Positions 53,707 to 61,161 of a stretch of 64,000 nucleotides of DNA are shown here, in pieces. Every line of letters begins with the position of its first letter. The stretch's first letter is position 1. The stretch lies in NCBI GenBank assembly GCA_021568835.1, contig JAKGSH010000010.1, forward strand, positions 3,410,001 to 3,474,000. The letters are read 5' to 3'. Below the pieces are notes generated by a model. That model did not search any database, was not told where the DNA came from, and worked only from the letters and a program-made list of their open reading frames with translations. A program made the position numbers and the translations under genes. This DNA comes from Streptomyces sp. Tue 6430 (GTDB lineage Bacteria > Actinomycetota > Actinomycetes > Streptomycetales > Streptomycetaceae).

Positions 53707-54108
53707 ATGCCCAAAAAGTGGGCCCGCATGTTCCCTGGCCAAGCCGGGCACGTGGCCGAAGCGCGTCACTTCGTTGCCTCTCTCCTTGAGGGCGAGGACT
53801 CGGCCCTCGTCGAGGATGCCGTCCTGGTCGTCAGTGAGCTGGCGACCAACGCCGTCCAGCACACGCGAAGCGGCTGGTATCGCGGATGGTTCCTCGTGGT
53901 CATCGGCTTCACTGACGACCTGCTGCGCATCCAGGTGACCGACCAGGGCGGCGACGAAGAGCCGATGGTGCGTGGCGTGAAGACTGCGGTGGATGAAGGC
54001 GGCCGCGGCCTCCTCCTCGTCGACGCGTACGCCAAGGACTGGGGAGTGAAGGACCGGGCCGGCGGTGCGCGCTGCATCTGGGTCGACCTGGCGCGGGTGA
54101 GCGGTTGA
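53707..54108 (+). CDS. RsbW-like ATP-binding protein (HATPase)
   Basis: A 133-residue GHKL ATPase: N-box VEDAVLVVSELATNAVQHT, G1 box VTDQGGDEEP, and GRGLLLVDAYAKDWGVKD. No histidine phospho-acceptor, so it fits the anti-sigma/regulatory kinase group, not sensor kinases. The nearby PP2C-like phosphatase (55132) would be the logical antagonist of a serine-kinase switch, but no anti-anti-sigma (STAS) gene is present. ATG 53707 lies just after the palindromic operator. Confidence 0.87.
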   Translation: MPKKWARMFPGQAGHVAEARHFVASLLEGEDSALVEDAVLVVSELATNAVQHTRSGWYRGWFLVVIGFTDDLLRIQVTDQGGDEEPMVRGVKTAVDEGGRGLLLVDAYAKDWGVKDRAGGARCIWVDLARVSG

Positions 54109-54240
54109 TGGTGGCCTGCGCCTCGGTGCCCTGTACCTGCCCGTCGGGCGGTGGAGGGTGAGCCCTCGCGGGGTGCCCCGTCGCAGGGCCGGGTTCTATG
54201 TGATCGGGATTCCTTCTGGACGGCGGCTCGCGCCCTTTCT

Positions 54241-54256
54241 GTCTAGGGCCCTAGAC
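54241..54256. promoter_or_regulatory. GTCTAG-N4-CTAGAC operator, copy 2
   Basis: GTCTAGGGCCCTAGAC, a perfect 16-bp palindrome 27 bp before the start at 54284 and just ahead of a strong AGGAGG. Confidence 0.8.
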
Positions 54257-54283
54257 TCCGGGGTAGTCATAGGAGGTGAAGCC

Positions 54284-55135
54284 ATGTCGGACGAGTTGCG
54301 GCGCATTATGGCGATCGATGACCCGTACCTGCTCCTGCGGGAGGTCACGACGCGTCTGGCCGACGCGCAGCAGGAGGTGACCGAACTCGCCCGGCTCCGT
54401 CGTCGAGTGGTCCAGGACCTGCACGCGCAAGGGCTGTCGTACGCGCAGATCGCCACGAAAGCCGGCCTGAGCCGGGGGCGGATCCACCAGATTCGCCATA
54501 CCGGGCCGGCGCCGGAAGGTGCCTTCCTCGGGCGCGGGTCCGTCGTCGTCGCCACCCCCTTGCGGCGGGACGACGAACGCGGACGCACCGTCGTTGCCGT
54601 GGACGATGTCAGCTCGGGCAAGCGCCTCGAGGACCTCGCCCGGTCGTACGGTCTCGACGTCACCTCCGAGCACGTACCGGTGTCCGGTGAGATCGACCTC
54701 AACCGTGACGGCCTGGTCGTCGTCTGCGGTCCGCGTATGTCCCAGCAGATGTGGGACGCGTACGCGCAGGATCCGGTACTGCGCTGGGAGCGTGCGGAAG
54801 ACGGGCCGTGGACGCTCGTCGACCGCCGGACCTGTACGGTGCACCGGTCCGGACAGGACAGCGATCCGGCGCGCCCGTACGACGTCGGATACGTCGGCCG
54901 GCTGCCACGCCCCGACGGCAAGGGCTCCCTGCTTGCCATCGCCGGTATCCACACGCAAGGCTCCCTCGGCGTCGTCCAGCTGCTCGCCTCCGACCTGAAC
55001 ACGGTGTGGGGGCAGGTGGGTGAGCACCGCTTCTCCACCCTGGTCGGCGTCGAGTACGACCCCGAGACCAGCGAACCGCGATCCGTCGAGCTGCTCACCC
55101 CCCTCTACCGGCACGACGAGGAGTCGACGGCGTGA
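54284..55135 (+). CDS. Sigma-like HTH protein with a conserved C-terminal domain of unknown role
   Basis: A 283-residue protein. The N-terminus has LARLRRRVVQDLHAQGLSYAQIATKAGLSRGRIHQIRHTGP, a region-4-type helix-turn-helix. The C-terminal ~180 residues (VVAVDDVSSGKRLEDLARSYG, LVVVCGPRMSQQMW, YVGRLPRPDGKGSLLAIAGIHTQGSLGVVQLL, FSTLVGVEYDP) recur in many Streptomyces proteins next to PP2C genes and may sense a ligand. ATG 54284 has AGGAGGTG. It overlaps the phosphatase gene by 4 nt. A candidate for the element's own regulator. Confidence 0.75.
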   Translation: MSDELRRIMAIDDPYLLLREVTTRLADAQQEVTELARLRRRVVQDLHAQGLSYAQIATKAGLSRGRIHQIRHTGPAPEGAFLGRGSVVVATPLRRDDERGRTVVAVDDVSSGKRLEDLARSYGLDVTSEHVPVSGEIDLNRDGLVVVCGPRMSQQMWDAYAQDPVLRWERAEDGPWTLVDRRTCTVHRSGQDSDPARPYDVGYVGRLPRPDGKGSLLAIAGIHTQGSLGVVQLLASDLNTVWGQVGEHRFSTLVGVEYDPETSEPRSVELLTPLYRHDEESTA

Positions 55136-55953
55136 GGGTCACCCTCGGCTCGCTGCCCGCCGAACCGGGCCGGGAGAACGAGGACTTCGCCGCCGCCGCT
55201 CCCGGAGCGGCCGTTCTCCTGGACGGCGCCGGCGTCGCCAACGCGGAAACCGGGTGCACGCATGGCGTCGCCTGGTTCTCCGCGATGCTGGGCGGGCTGC
55301 TGCTGAGCACCATCACCGCGCATCCCGCCCGGCCGCTGGCCGCATGCCTGGCCGATGCGATAGGCGCCGTCAGGTCGCTGCACGAGGACGCCTGCGACCT
55401 CGTCCACCGGGCCAGCCCGACCAGTACGGTCGTCGCCGTCCGGGCCGGCGCGGGAACTCTGGAATACCTCGTCCTCGGTGACTCCTCCCTCCTCCTCGCG
55501 GAGAGGGGCAATGGGACGACTGTCGTTACCGACCGGCGCCTGGACGACGTCGGCAGGCGACTGCGCGGACCGGTCGACGCACTGCCCACCGGCTCGCCCG
55601 AGCATGCCGCCGCCCTGGCCGAGTACCGCGACGCGCTGACCGGCCTGCGCAACCGGCCGGGCGGCTTCTGGATCGCCGGGCCCGATCCTTACGCGGCCGA
55701 ACACGCCCTCACGGGGACAGCGGAGCTGGGCTTCCTGTCCTCCGTAACGCTGCTGAGCGACGGTGCGACGCGGCTCGTTGACCGCTTCGAACTCACCACC
55801 TGGCAAGAGACCGTGACAGTCCTCGACTCGTCGGGACCATCCGAGTTGATCCGTCGCGTGCGGGAAGTTGAGGCCGGCGACCCCGACGGGCGGCGCTGGC
55901 CGCGGGGCAAAGCGCGCGACGACGCCACCGCCCTGCACTGGGTGCTGCCGTAG
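55132..55953 (+). CDS. PP2C-like protein phosphatase
   Basis: A 273-residue protein with the PPM motif order: GRENEDFAA (metal Asp), VLLDGAGVAN, STVVAVRAGAGTLEYLVLGDSSLLL, VTLLSDGATRLVD, and the C-terminal metal Asp in ARDDATALHWVLP. The DGAG and DGAT motifs replace the usual DGHG and DG(V/L)xD, so it is a divergent but probably metal-binding member. GTG 55132 is coupled to the HTH gene. It likely sets the phosphorylation state of a partner in the element or host; partner unknown. Confidence 0.82.
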   Translation: MRVTLGSLPAEPGRENEDFAAAAPGAAVLLDGAGVANAETGCTHGVAWFSAMLGGLLLSTITAHPARPLAACLADAIGAVRSLHEDACDLVHRASPTSTVVAVRAGAGTLEYLVLGDSSLLLAERGNGTTVVTDRRLDDVGRRLRGPVDALPTGSPEHAAALAEYRDALTGLRNRPGGFWIAGPDPYAAEHALTGTAELGFLSSVTLLSDGATRLVDRFELTTWQETVTVLDSSGPSELIRRVREVEAGDPDGRRWPRGKARDDATALHWVLP

Positions 55954-55983
55954 CGCGGACACGCTCTCCGAGACTCGCACGTA

Positions 55984-56079
55984 TACCCCCCTAGACAGTT
56001 GGCGGGTCGTAGGTCTACTGTTGCCGTCAACCCCCCTAGACAGTTAGGGCGGGCCACTCCTCTGCTGTCTAGGGGGGTA
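55984..56079. promoter_or_regulatory. Operator cluster before the transfer operon
   Basis: Three copies of the CCCCCCTAGACAG element: 55986-55998 and 56031-56043 direct, and CTGTCTAGGGGGG at 56065-56077 inverted. The outer two form a 15-bp perfect inverted repeat (TACCCCCCTAGACAG). Located 55 bp before the first transfer gene; probably the main repressed promoter of the element. Confidence 0.75.
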
Positions 56080-56133
56080 TCCAGTCGGAGTGGTGCCGGC
56101 CAACCGGCGCCGCCAACCAGTGAGGTTCAGAAA

Positions 56134-56481
56134 ATGCGTGTCATCCCCGTGGACGTCTCGGCCGCGACGCTGCTCGTCACGAAGCTGCCGGAGGTGAAGG
56201 TGAAGGACCGTCAGACCGGTGAGGTAGCCGTGGACCCGGTGACCAACCAGCGGCTCATGGTGCTGGAGTTGGTGTTCATCGCGCAGGGCGGCTCGGACAT
56301 GATCAAGGTGACCGTTCCGGAGGCGGGCATTGGTGAGGGCCTGGTGATGGGCGCCCCGGTCATCCTGTCGGGCCTCGTCGCCCGGCCCTGGGAAAGCGAG
56401 TTCGGCGGCCGGATGCGGCACGGCATCGCCTACCGGGCGGACGCCGTCATGGTCAACGCCCCCGCCCCGGTCAAGGGCTGA
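56134..56481 (+). CDS. SCO3933-family regulatory protein
   Basis: A 115-residue protein: MRVIPVDVSAATLLVTKLPEVKVKDRQTGEVAVDP, VLELVFIAQGGSDMIKVTVPE, LSGLVARPWE, and RHGIAYRADAVM. This pattern is the small protein found at the head of AICE transfer operons, including the one at SCO3933 of S. coelicolor. A beta-rich OB-like fold is plausible. Its role in control is by family annotation only. ATG 56134, 5 bp before the translocase gene begins. Confidence 0.8.
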   Translation: MRVIPVDVSAATLLVTKLPEVKVKDRQTGEVAVDPVTNQRLMVLELVFIAQGGSDMIKVTVPEAGIGEGLVMGAPVILSGLVARPWESEFGGRMRHGIAYRADAVMVNAPAPVKG

Positions 56482-56486
56482 GCGCC

Positions 56487-57848
56487 GTGACCGACACCCT
56501 GTGGGCACTGACGCTCTGCCTGGTGGCACTCGCCGCGCTGCTGGTGCTGCGCCGTCGTATGCCGGTCGCCTTCTGGTGGCTCGTCGGGTATCCGCTTGTC
56601 GCTCTGCGCGTGCTCGCCACTTACCGGGCCACGATGGACGCCTGTGGTCTGACGGTGCCGGCTTCGGCCGTCCGTCGGGCCACGGCCCGGATGATCGGGC
56701 GGGAAGCGGCGCCCGTACCGCCCCGCCGGTCGTTCCCGCTGCCGACCGGGTCCGGCCTCGTCATGCGGCTGCGGATGGCGACCGGGCAGGCACCGGAAGA
56801 CTTCATGGCCTCGGCCGACCGGCTGCGGCACGCCTGGTCCGCTCACGCCGTCCACATCCGTCCCACCAAGCCGGGCCGGCTCGAACTGCGGCTGATCGGC
56901 TGGGACGTCCTCGCGGACGTACGGCGGCCCCGGCAGCAGAGCGGCGACCTTCTCTCCCTGCCGCTGGCGCTGCGCGATGACGGGCGCTGGCACGTCCGGG
57001 ACTTCCGCGCGGTGCCGCACGAACTCATCCTCGGCGCAACGCAGTCCGGCAAGTCCGTCTACCTGCGCAACCTGCTGTGCGGTCTGGCCCGGCAACCGGT
57101 CGTCCTCGTCGGGATCGACTGCAAATGGGGCGTCGAACTCGCGCCGTTCGCACCGCGGTTGTCGGCCCTCGCCGACACCCCGGACCGGGCCAACGACCTC
57201 CTCGACGCCCTGCTGGAAGAGATGGAGGCACGGTTCCGCCTCATCGGTCTCGCCTCCGCCGGACCGGACACCGTCCTGACCTCGGAGGTGTGGGGGCTGC
57301 CGGACAAGGTGCGGCCGGTGCCGGTCGTGGTCGTCGTCGACGAGGTGGCGGAACTCTTCCTCGCGGCAAGCCGGGACGACGAGAAGCGACGCGACGCGAT
57401 GGTCACCAAGCTCATCCGCATTGCCCAGCTCGGCCGCGCGGCCGGCATCTACCTGGAGGTGTGCGGGCAGCGCTTCGGCTCCGAACTCGGCAAGGGCGCC
57501 ACCATGCTCCGGGCCCAGCTCACCGGCCGCGTCTGCCACCGCGTGAACGACGAGTCATCGGCGAACATGGCGCTGGCCGACATCTCCCCTGAGGCCGCGC
57601 TGGCCGCCACTGCCATCCCGGCCGAACGGCCCGGCGTCGCGATCCTCGGCGACTCCTCCGGCGGCTGGTCCCGTGCCCGCTCCCCGCACCTCACCCTCGA
57701 CGAGGCGGCGGCCGTCTGCCGCGCGACCTCCGCCCTCGTGCCGGAACTGCCCCGCCTCGACTCCTTCCGGCCGGTCGTCGCCGTCGAGCCCGCCGGGGTA
57801 GCCGCCCCTGCCGCCCCCGTGCCCACCGCTCGCCCGGTGACCGAGTAA
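56487..57848 (+). CDS. FtsK/SpoIIIE-type DNA translocase (conjugal transfer protein)
   Basis: A 453-residue membrane-anchored ATPase moving double-stranded DNA between mycelial cells, the single-protein transfer mode of actinomycete elements. Two N-terminal hydrophobic stretches (about 5-22 and 28-45), Walker A GATQSGKS (183-190), Walker B VVVVVDEVAEL, and a late GRVCHRVNDESSANMALAD sensor region. It lacks an obvious gamma-type winged helix at the end, which is Ala/Pro-rich. GTG 56487. It would recognise a clt locus not identified here. Confidence 0.9.
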   Translation: MTDTLWALTLCLVALAALLVLRRRMPVAFWWLVGYPLVALRVLATYRATMDACGLTVPASAVRRATARMIGREAAPVPPRRSFPLPTGSGLVMRLRMATGQAPEDFMASADRLRHAWSAHAVHIRPTKPGRLELRLIGWDVLADVRRPRQQSGDLLSLPLALRDDGRWHVRDFRAVPHELILGATQSGKSVYLRNLLCGLARQPVVLVGIDCKWGVELAPFAPRLSALADTPDRANDLLDALLEEMEARFRLIGLASAGPDTVLTSEVWGLPDKVRPVPVVVVVDEVAELFLAASRDDEKRRDAMVTKLIRIAQLGRAAGIYLEVCGQRFGSELGKGATMLRAQLTGRVCHRVNDESSANMALADISPEAALAATAIPAERPGVAILGDSSGGWSRARSPHLTLDEAAAVCRATSALVPELPRLDSFRPVVAVEPAGVAAPAAPVPTARPVTE

Positions 57849-57930
57849 CCACACCCCCTTCCACGGCCGGCGTGACCGCCTCACGCCACGTCCCTACCCC
57901 TCCCATGCCTCGAACCGAAAGGAAAATCCC

Positions 57931-58149
57931 GTGTCCCGTCCCTCCATCGCCGAGGTCAGCGCACTCATCGCCGACCTGGCCGCGCTCCGCCAGAACCCGC
58001 ACCGCACCTCCGCCGAGTACGCGGCGCTCATGAACCGCAAGGCCGACCTGTTGGAGCGCATCGCGGCCCACACGCCCGGTGACGCCGACGCCGCCGAGGT
58101 GGCCCGCCTGGCCCGTGAGCGTGCCGACTCGCTCACGTCCGCCAACTGA
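57931..58149 (+). CDS. Small helical element protein, 72 aa
   Basis: SRPSIAEVSALIADLAALRQNPHRTSAEYAALMNRKADLLERIA and AEVARLARERADSL: two amphipathic helices, no membrane segment. Occurs regularly between translocase and DUF2637 genes in AICEs; function unknown. GTG 57931 follows AAAGGAAAA. Confidence 0.72.
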   Translation: MSRPSIAEVSALIADLAALRQNPHRTSAEYAALMNRKADLLERIAAHTPGDADAAEVARLARERADSLTSAN

Positions 58150-58173
58150 CCGCACGGAAGGGATCGCGAGCCG

Positions 58174-58848
58174 ATGCGTGCCCACCTCGCCCGCGTGGAC
58201 GCGGTGATCGTCCAAGCCGTCATCGCGGGCGCCCTGTCCTTCTCCCACCTGCACGACCTCGCAGAGGCGGCCGGACAGGGCGGCTGGAAGGCGTGGGCCT
58301 ACCCCGTCTCCGTGGACTTGCTGCTCGTCGCCGCCTGGCGCCGGATGCGCGAAGCACAGCGCGCCGGACACCCGGCCGGGGGACCGCGGCTGTGGTTCCT
58401 GGTCGCCCTGGCCGCATCCCTCGGTGCCAACGTCGCCACCGCCGGACTCCTCGACCTGGACGACGTCCCCGCATCGCTCCGCGTCGTGGTGGCCGGCTGG
58501 CCCGCCGTCGCCTTCTTCGGCGGAACCCTCCTGGCCCACACACCCCGCACCCCGAAGGAACCCGCGGCCCCGGCGCCCTCGGAGACGGCCCCCGTGGTCG
58601 ACGAACCCGACCGTGACGCGCTCCCGCCACCGTCCACGGAACTGGTCCTCGACGAGCCTCCTGCCGTTCGCGCCACCGAACTACCGCCTGCTCCCGCCGT
58701 CGCCCTGCCGCCCGCCCTCGTCGACCGCGTCCAGGCCCTCGCCGAGGAACACCGCGCCACCACCGGACAGGCCGCCGACCCCGACGCCGTACGCGCCCGG
58801 CTCGGCCTTCCCCCGTCCATGACGCCGTCCGTCGCCGCCCACCTCTGA
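58174..58848 (+). CDS. DUF2637 membrane protein (spread protein)
   Basis: A 224-residue protein. Four hydrophobic segments in the first ~125 residues (VIVQAVIAGALSFSHLHDLAE, WAYPVSVDLLLVAAW, LWFLVALAASLGANVATAGL, VVVAGWPAVAFFGGTLLA), then a Pro-rich cytosolic tail with a final DPDAVRARLGLP helix. DUF2637 proteins are found in AICE transfer operons and are thought to help intramycelial plasmid spread. ATG 58174. Confidence 0.83.
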   Translation: MRAHLARVDAVIVQAVIAGALSFSHLHDLAEAAGQGGWKAWAYPVSVDLLLVAAWRRMREAQRAGHPAGGPRLWFLVALAASLGANVATAGLLDLDDVPASLRVVVAGWPAVAFFGGTLLAHTPRTPKEPAAPAPSETAPVVDEPDRDALPPPSTELVLDEPPAVRATELPPAPAVALPPALVDRVQALAEEHRATTGQAADPDAVRARLGLPPSMTPSVAAHL

Positions 58849-58861
58849 GAAGGGACCGCCC

Positions 58862-59048
58862 GTGAACCCGCGCTTCCGCAACGTCCGCCGCATCGGCCCC
58901 GTACAGGTCGCCTCGTACCTCGTACCTCGCCCGCGGCCGCAACCGCCACCTCGCCGCCTGCACGGCACCGAACTGCGACTTCTCCGCCGAGTACGACAGC
59001 CGCGCCGCCGCCGAACTCGCCGCCCGCACCCACCGCTGCAAGGCCTGA
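58862..59048 (+). pseudogene. Mobile-element transfer protein (SpdA-like), broken by a 7-bp duplication
   Basis: GTG 58862 starts MNPRFRNVRRIGPVQVASY. A tandem duplication of CCTCGTA (58911-58917, 58918-58924) shifts the frame. Removing one copy gives LARGRNRHLAACTAPNCDFS, then AEYDSRAAAELAARTHRCKA and the stop at 59046-59048, a ~60-residue protein with a Cys-x5-Cys pair typical of this AICE family. Unlike the other frameshifts in the window this is not a homopolymer error, so it may be a true inactivation or a phase-variable state. Confidence 0.78.
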
Positions 59049-59064
59049 GAAGGAGATTACCGCC

Positions 59065-59220
59065 ATGGACGTCCCGCTCTGGTTCGCCGTCCTCGTCGTC
59101 GCCGTCCTCGGCATCCAGCTCGCCCGCCCGCCGTGGTGGCTGGTCGCCCTGCTCCTCCTCGGCGGCTACCTCGTCGCCAACAGCTTCCTCGCCCCCACCG
59201 TCGCCACCCTCCTCGACTGA
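59065..59220 (+). CDS. Tiny membrane protein of the spread operon, 51 aa
   Basis: MDVPLWFAVLVVAVLGIQLA, then RPPWWLVALLLLGGYLVANS and FLAPTVATLLD: two membrane helices. ATG 59065 has AGGAG at 9 bp. Such short hydrophobic Spd proteins are usual in pSAM2-like operons. Function inferred from position. Confidence 0.75.
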   Translation: MDVPLWFAVLVVAVLGIQLARPPWWLVALLLLGGYLVANSFLAPTVATLLD

Positions 59221-59244
59221 CCGCCCGCAGAAGGGATCACCCGC

Positions 59245-59535
59245 GTGTTCACCCCGAAGTACCCGCCGCAGGACACCGCCCCGGCCCCCACCACCTCGGC
59301 CCCGACCGCCTACAGCCCGGTGCCCTACGCGCCCGCCCCGGCCCCGGCGCCCACCCGGCCGGCCGTCCAGCTCACCGCGGGCAGCACGCTCGCCCTCGCG
59401 GCCGGCGGCGGCGCCCTGGTCCTCGTCGTCGGCGCGGTCCTGGTCTCCATGCTCCTCGCGGTCGCGATCACCGCCGCCTCCGTCGCCGTCTGCGCGGTCA
59501 CCGTCCGCTCGATCCTCAAGAGCGACCGCCGCTGA
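59245..59535 (+). CDS. SpdB-like membrane protein, 96 aa
   Basis: A Pro/Ala-rich cytosolic N-terminus (APAPTTSAPTAYSPVPYAPA) precedes a hydrophobic hairpin STLALAAGGGALVLVVGAVLVSMLLAVAITAASVAVCAVTV and a short basic end. GTG 59245 has AAGGGA upstream. Last gene of the spread block, 102 bp before rep. Confidence 0.75.
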   Translation: MFTPKYPPQDTAPAPTTSAPTAYSPVPYAPAPAPAPTRPAVQLTAGSTLALAAGGGALVLVVGAVLVSMLLAVAITAASVAVCAVTVRSILKSDRR

Positions 59536-59570
59536 CCTCATCTCCTCCCGCGCCTCGGCTTGCCCACACT

Positions 59571-59586
59571 GTCTAGCCCCCTGGAC
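59571..59586. promoter_or_regulatory. GTCTAG-N4-CTAGAC operator, copy with one mismatch, before rep
   Basis: GTCTAGCCCCCTGGAC, 51 bp upstream of the rep start. One half-site differs by a single base. It suggests rep-xis-int is under the same control as the transfer genes. Confidence 0.7.
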
Positions 59587-59636
59587 AAGCCGAGGTGCTC
59601 GCCCCAAGCTCCGCCACTTCCTGGAGGAACCCGCAC

Positions 59637-60986
59637 ATGCGCCCCGAGACTCCGACCGGAGTCATCCGTCAGGTGGCGAACCTCGCCCAGTTCGGCGACC
59701 TCAGCGGCTACGCCCGGCAGATCCAACGACTCGGCGGCTGCGAGCGGCCCGTCCGGATGGAGGGCCACCGCCTCGACGTCCACGCCGCAACCGGCGAAAT
59801 CGTCCGCGAAGTCGTCGACCGCGACCTTCCCGCCGGACAGCTCCTCATCCGCTGCAACAACCGCCGCGCCACCCGCTGCGCCGCCTGCGCCGAGGTCTAC
59901 CGCAAAGACACCTTCCATCTCGTCACGGCGGGCCTGAGCGGCGGCAAGGGCATCGGCCCGGCCGTCGCCCAACACCCCCGCGTCTTCGCCACCTTCACCG
60001 CCCCCTCCTTCGGCCCCGTCCACAACCGGCCCGGCGGCGGACGCTGCCGCTGCGGCCGCCTCCACGCCGACGACGACCCCGCCCTCGGCACACCCCTGCG
60101 CCCCGAACGCTACGACTACCGCACCGCCGTCCTGTGGAACGCCCACGCAGGCGCCCTCTGGGCCCGCTTCACCACCTACCTACGCCAACAGCTCGCCTCC
60201 CGCGCAGGCATCGGCCGCTCCGAACTGCGCCACTGCCTCAAGGTGTCCTACGCCAAGGTCGCCGAGTACCAGCGGCGCGGCGCCGTCCACTTTCACGCAG
60301 TGATCCGCCTCGACGGCCCGGACGGCGCCGAGGACACCCCGCCGCACTGGGCCACCACGGAACTCCTCACCGACGCCATCCGCTCGGCCGCACGCCTCGC
60401 CGAGACCCCCGGCCCGCTCTTCGACGGCCGCGCCTACACCTTCCGCTTCGGCAAACAGCTCGACATCCGCCCCATCCGCTCCGCCGACTTCGCCGGCAGC
60501 TCCGACCTGTCCAGCCGAGCCGTGGCCGCCTACATCGCCAAGTACGCCACCAAGGGCGCCGAAACTGCGGGCACCCTCGACCACCCCATCCGCAACCCGA
60601 TCACCGACCTCATCGGCTCCGGCGTCACCGACCACGCCCGCCAGATGATCCTCACCTGCTGGCACCTCGGCGCCCTCCCCGAACTCGAAGACCTCCGCCT
60701 GCGCAAGTGGGCCCACATGCTCGGCTTCCGCGGCCACTTCTCCACGAAGTCCCGCGCCTACTCCGTCACCCTCGGCGCCCTCCGCCAGGAACGCGCCGAC
60801 CACAACGAAGCCCTCACCCGCGAACGCGCCGCCGTAGCCGGCCACCCGCTGCCCGACCCGGACACCGTCCTCGTCATCTCCCACTGGCGCTTCGCCGGCA
60901 CTGGTCTGACCGCGGCGGAAACCTGGCTCGCCACCTCACGACGAACCGACACCCCCGACACGGAAGGAGAACCCGACCATGCGTAA
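59637..60986 (+). CDS. Rolling-circle replication initiator (RepSA-like, HUH)
   Basis: A 449-residue protein nicking the double-strand origin of the excised circle. Zinc-ribbon-like cysteines RATRCAACAEVYRKD and GGRCRCGRLH occur early; the HUH metal motif is RGAVHFHAVI (His218, His220), and candidate nicking tyrosines Tyr299/Tyr303 are in VAAYIAKYATKG. ATG 59637 has GGAGG at 8 bp. Overlaps xis by 8 nt, so replication, excision and integration proteins are made together. Confidence 0.9.
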   Translation: MRPETPTGVIRQVANLAQFGDLSGYARQIQRLGGCERPVRMEGHRLDVHAATGEIVREVVDRDLPAGQLLIRCNNRRATRCAACAEVYRKDTFHLVTAGLSGGKGIGPAVAQHPRVFATFTAPSFGPVHNRPGGGRCRCGRLHADDDPALGTPLRPERYDYRTAVLWNAHAGALWARFTTYLRQQLASRAGIGRSELRHCLKVSYAKVAEYQRRGAVHFHAVIRLDGPDGAEDTPPHWATTELLTDAIRSAARLAETPGPLFDGRAYTFRFGKQLDIRPIRSADFAGSSDLSSRAVAAYIAKYATKGAETAGTLDHPIRNPITDLIGSGVTDHARQMILTCWHLGALPELEDLRLRKWAHMLGFRGHFSTKSRAYSVTLGALRQERADHNEALTRERAAVAGHPLPDPDTVLVISHWRFAGTGLTAAETWLATSRRTDTPDTEGEPDHA

Positions 60987-61161
60987 TGACGAACTGCTCA
61001 CCGTCGCCGAGGTGATGAGCCGCCTCCGGCTCGGCCGGTCCACCGTCTACGACCTCATCCGTACGCGGCGGCTGCCCTCGGTCACGATCGGCCGTTGCCG
61101 ACGCATTCCGGCTTCCGCTCTGGGCGACTTCATCGCGGAAGAGATGGGGCGTGCCGCCTGA
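60979..61161 (+). CDS. xis: Excisionase (AlpA/MerR-type HTH)
   Basis: A 60-residue winged-helix protein: LLTVAEVMSRLRLGRSTVYDLIRTRRLPSVTIGRCRRIPASALGDFI. It directs the integrase to excise the element. ATG 60979 within the rep end; its stop shares one base with the int start (TGATG). Confidence 0.92.
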   Translation: MRNDELLTVAEVMSRLRLGRSTVYDLIRTRRLPSVTIGRCRRIPASALGDFIAEEMGRAA

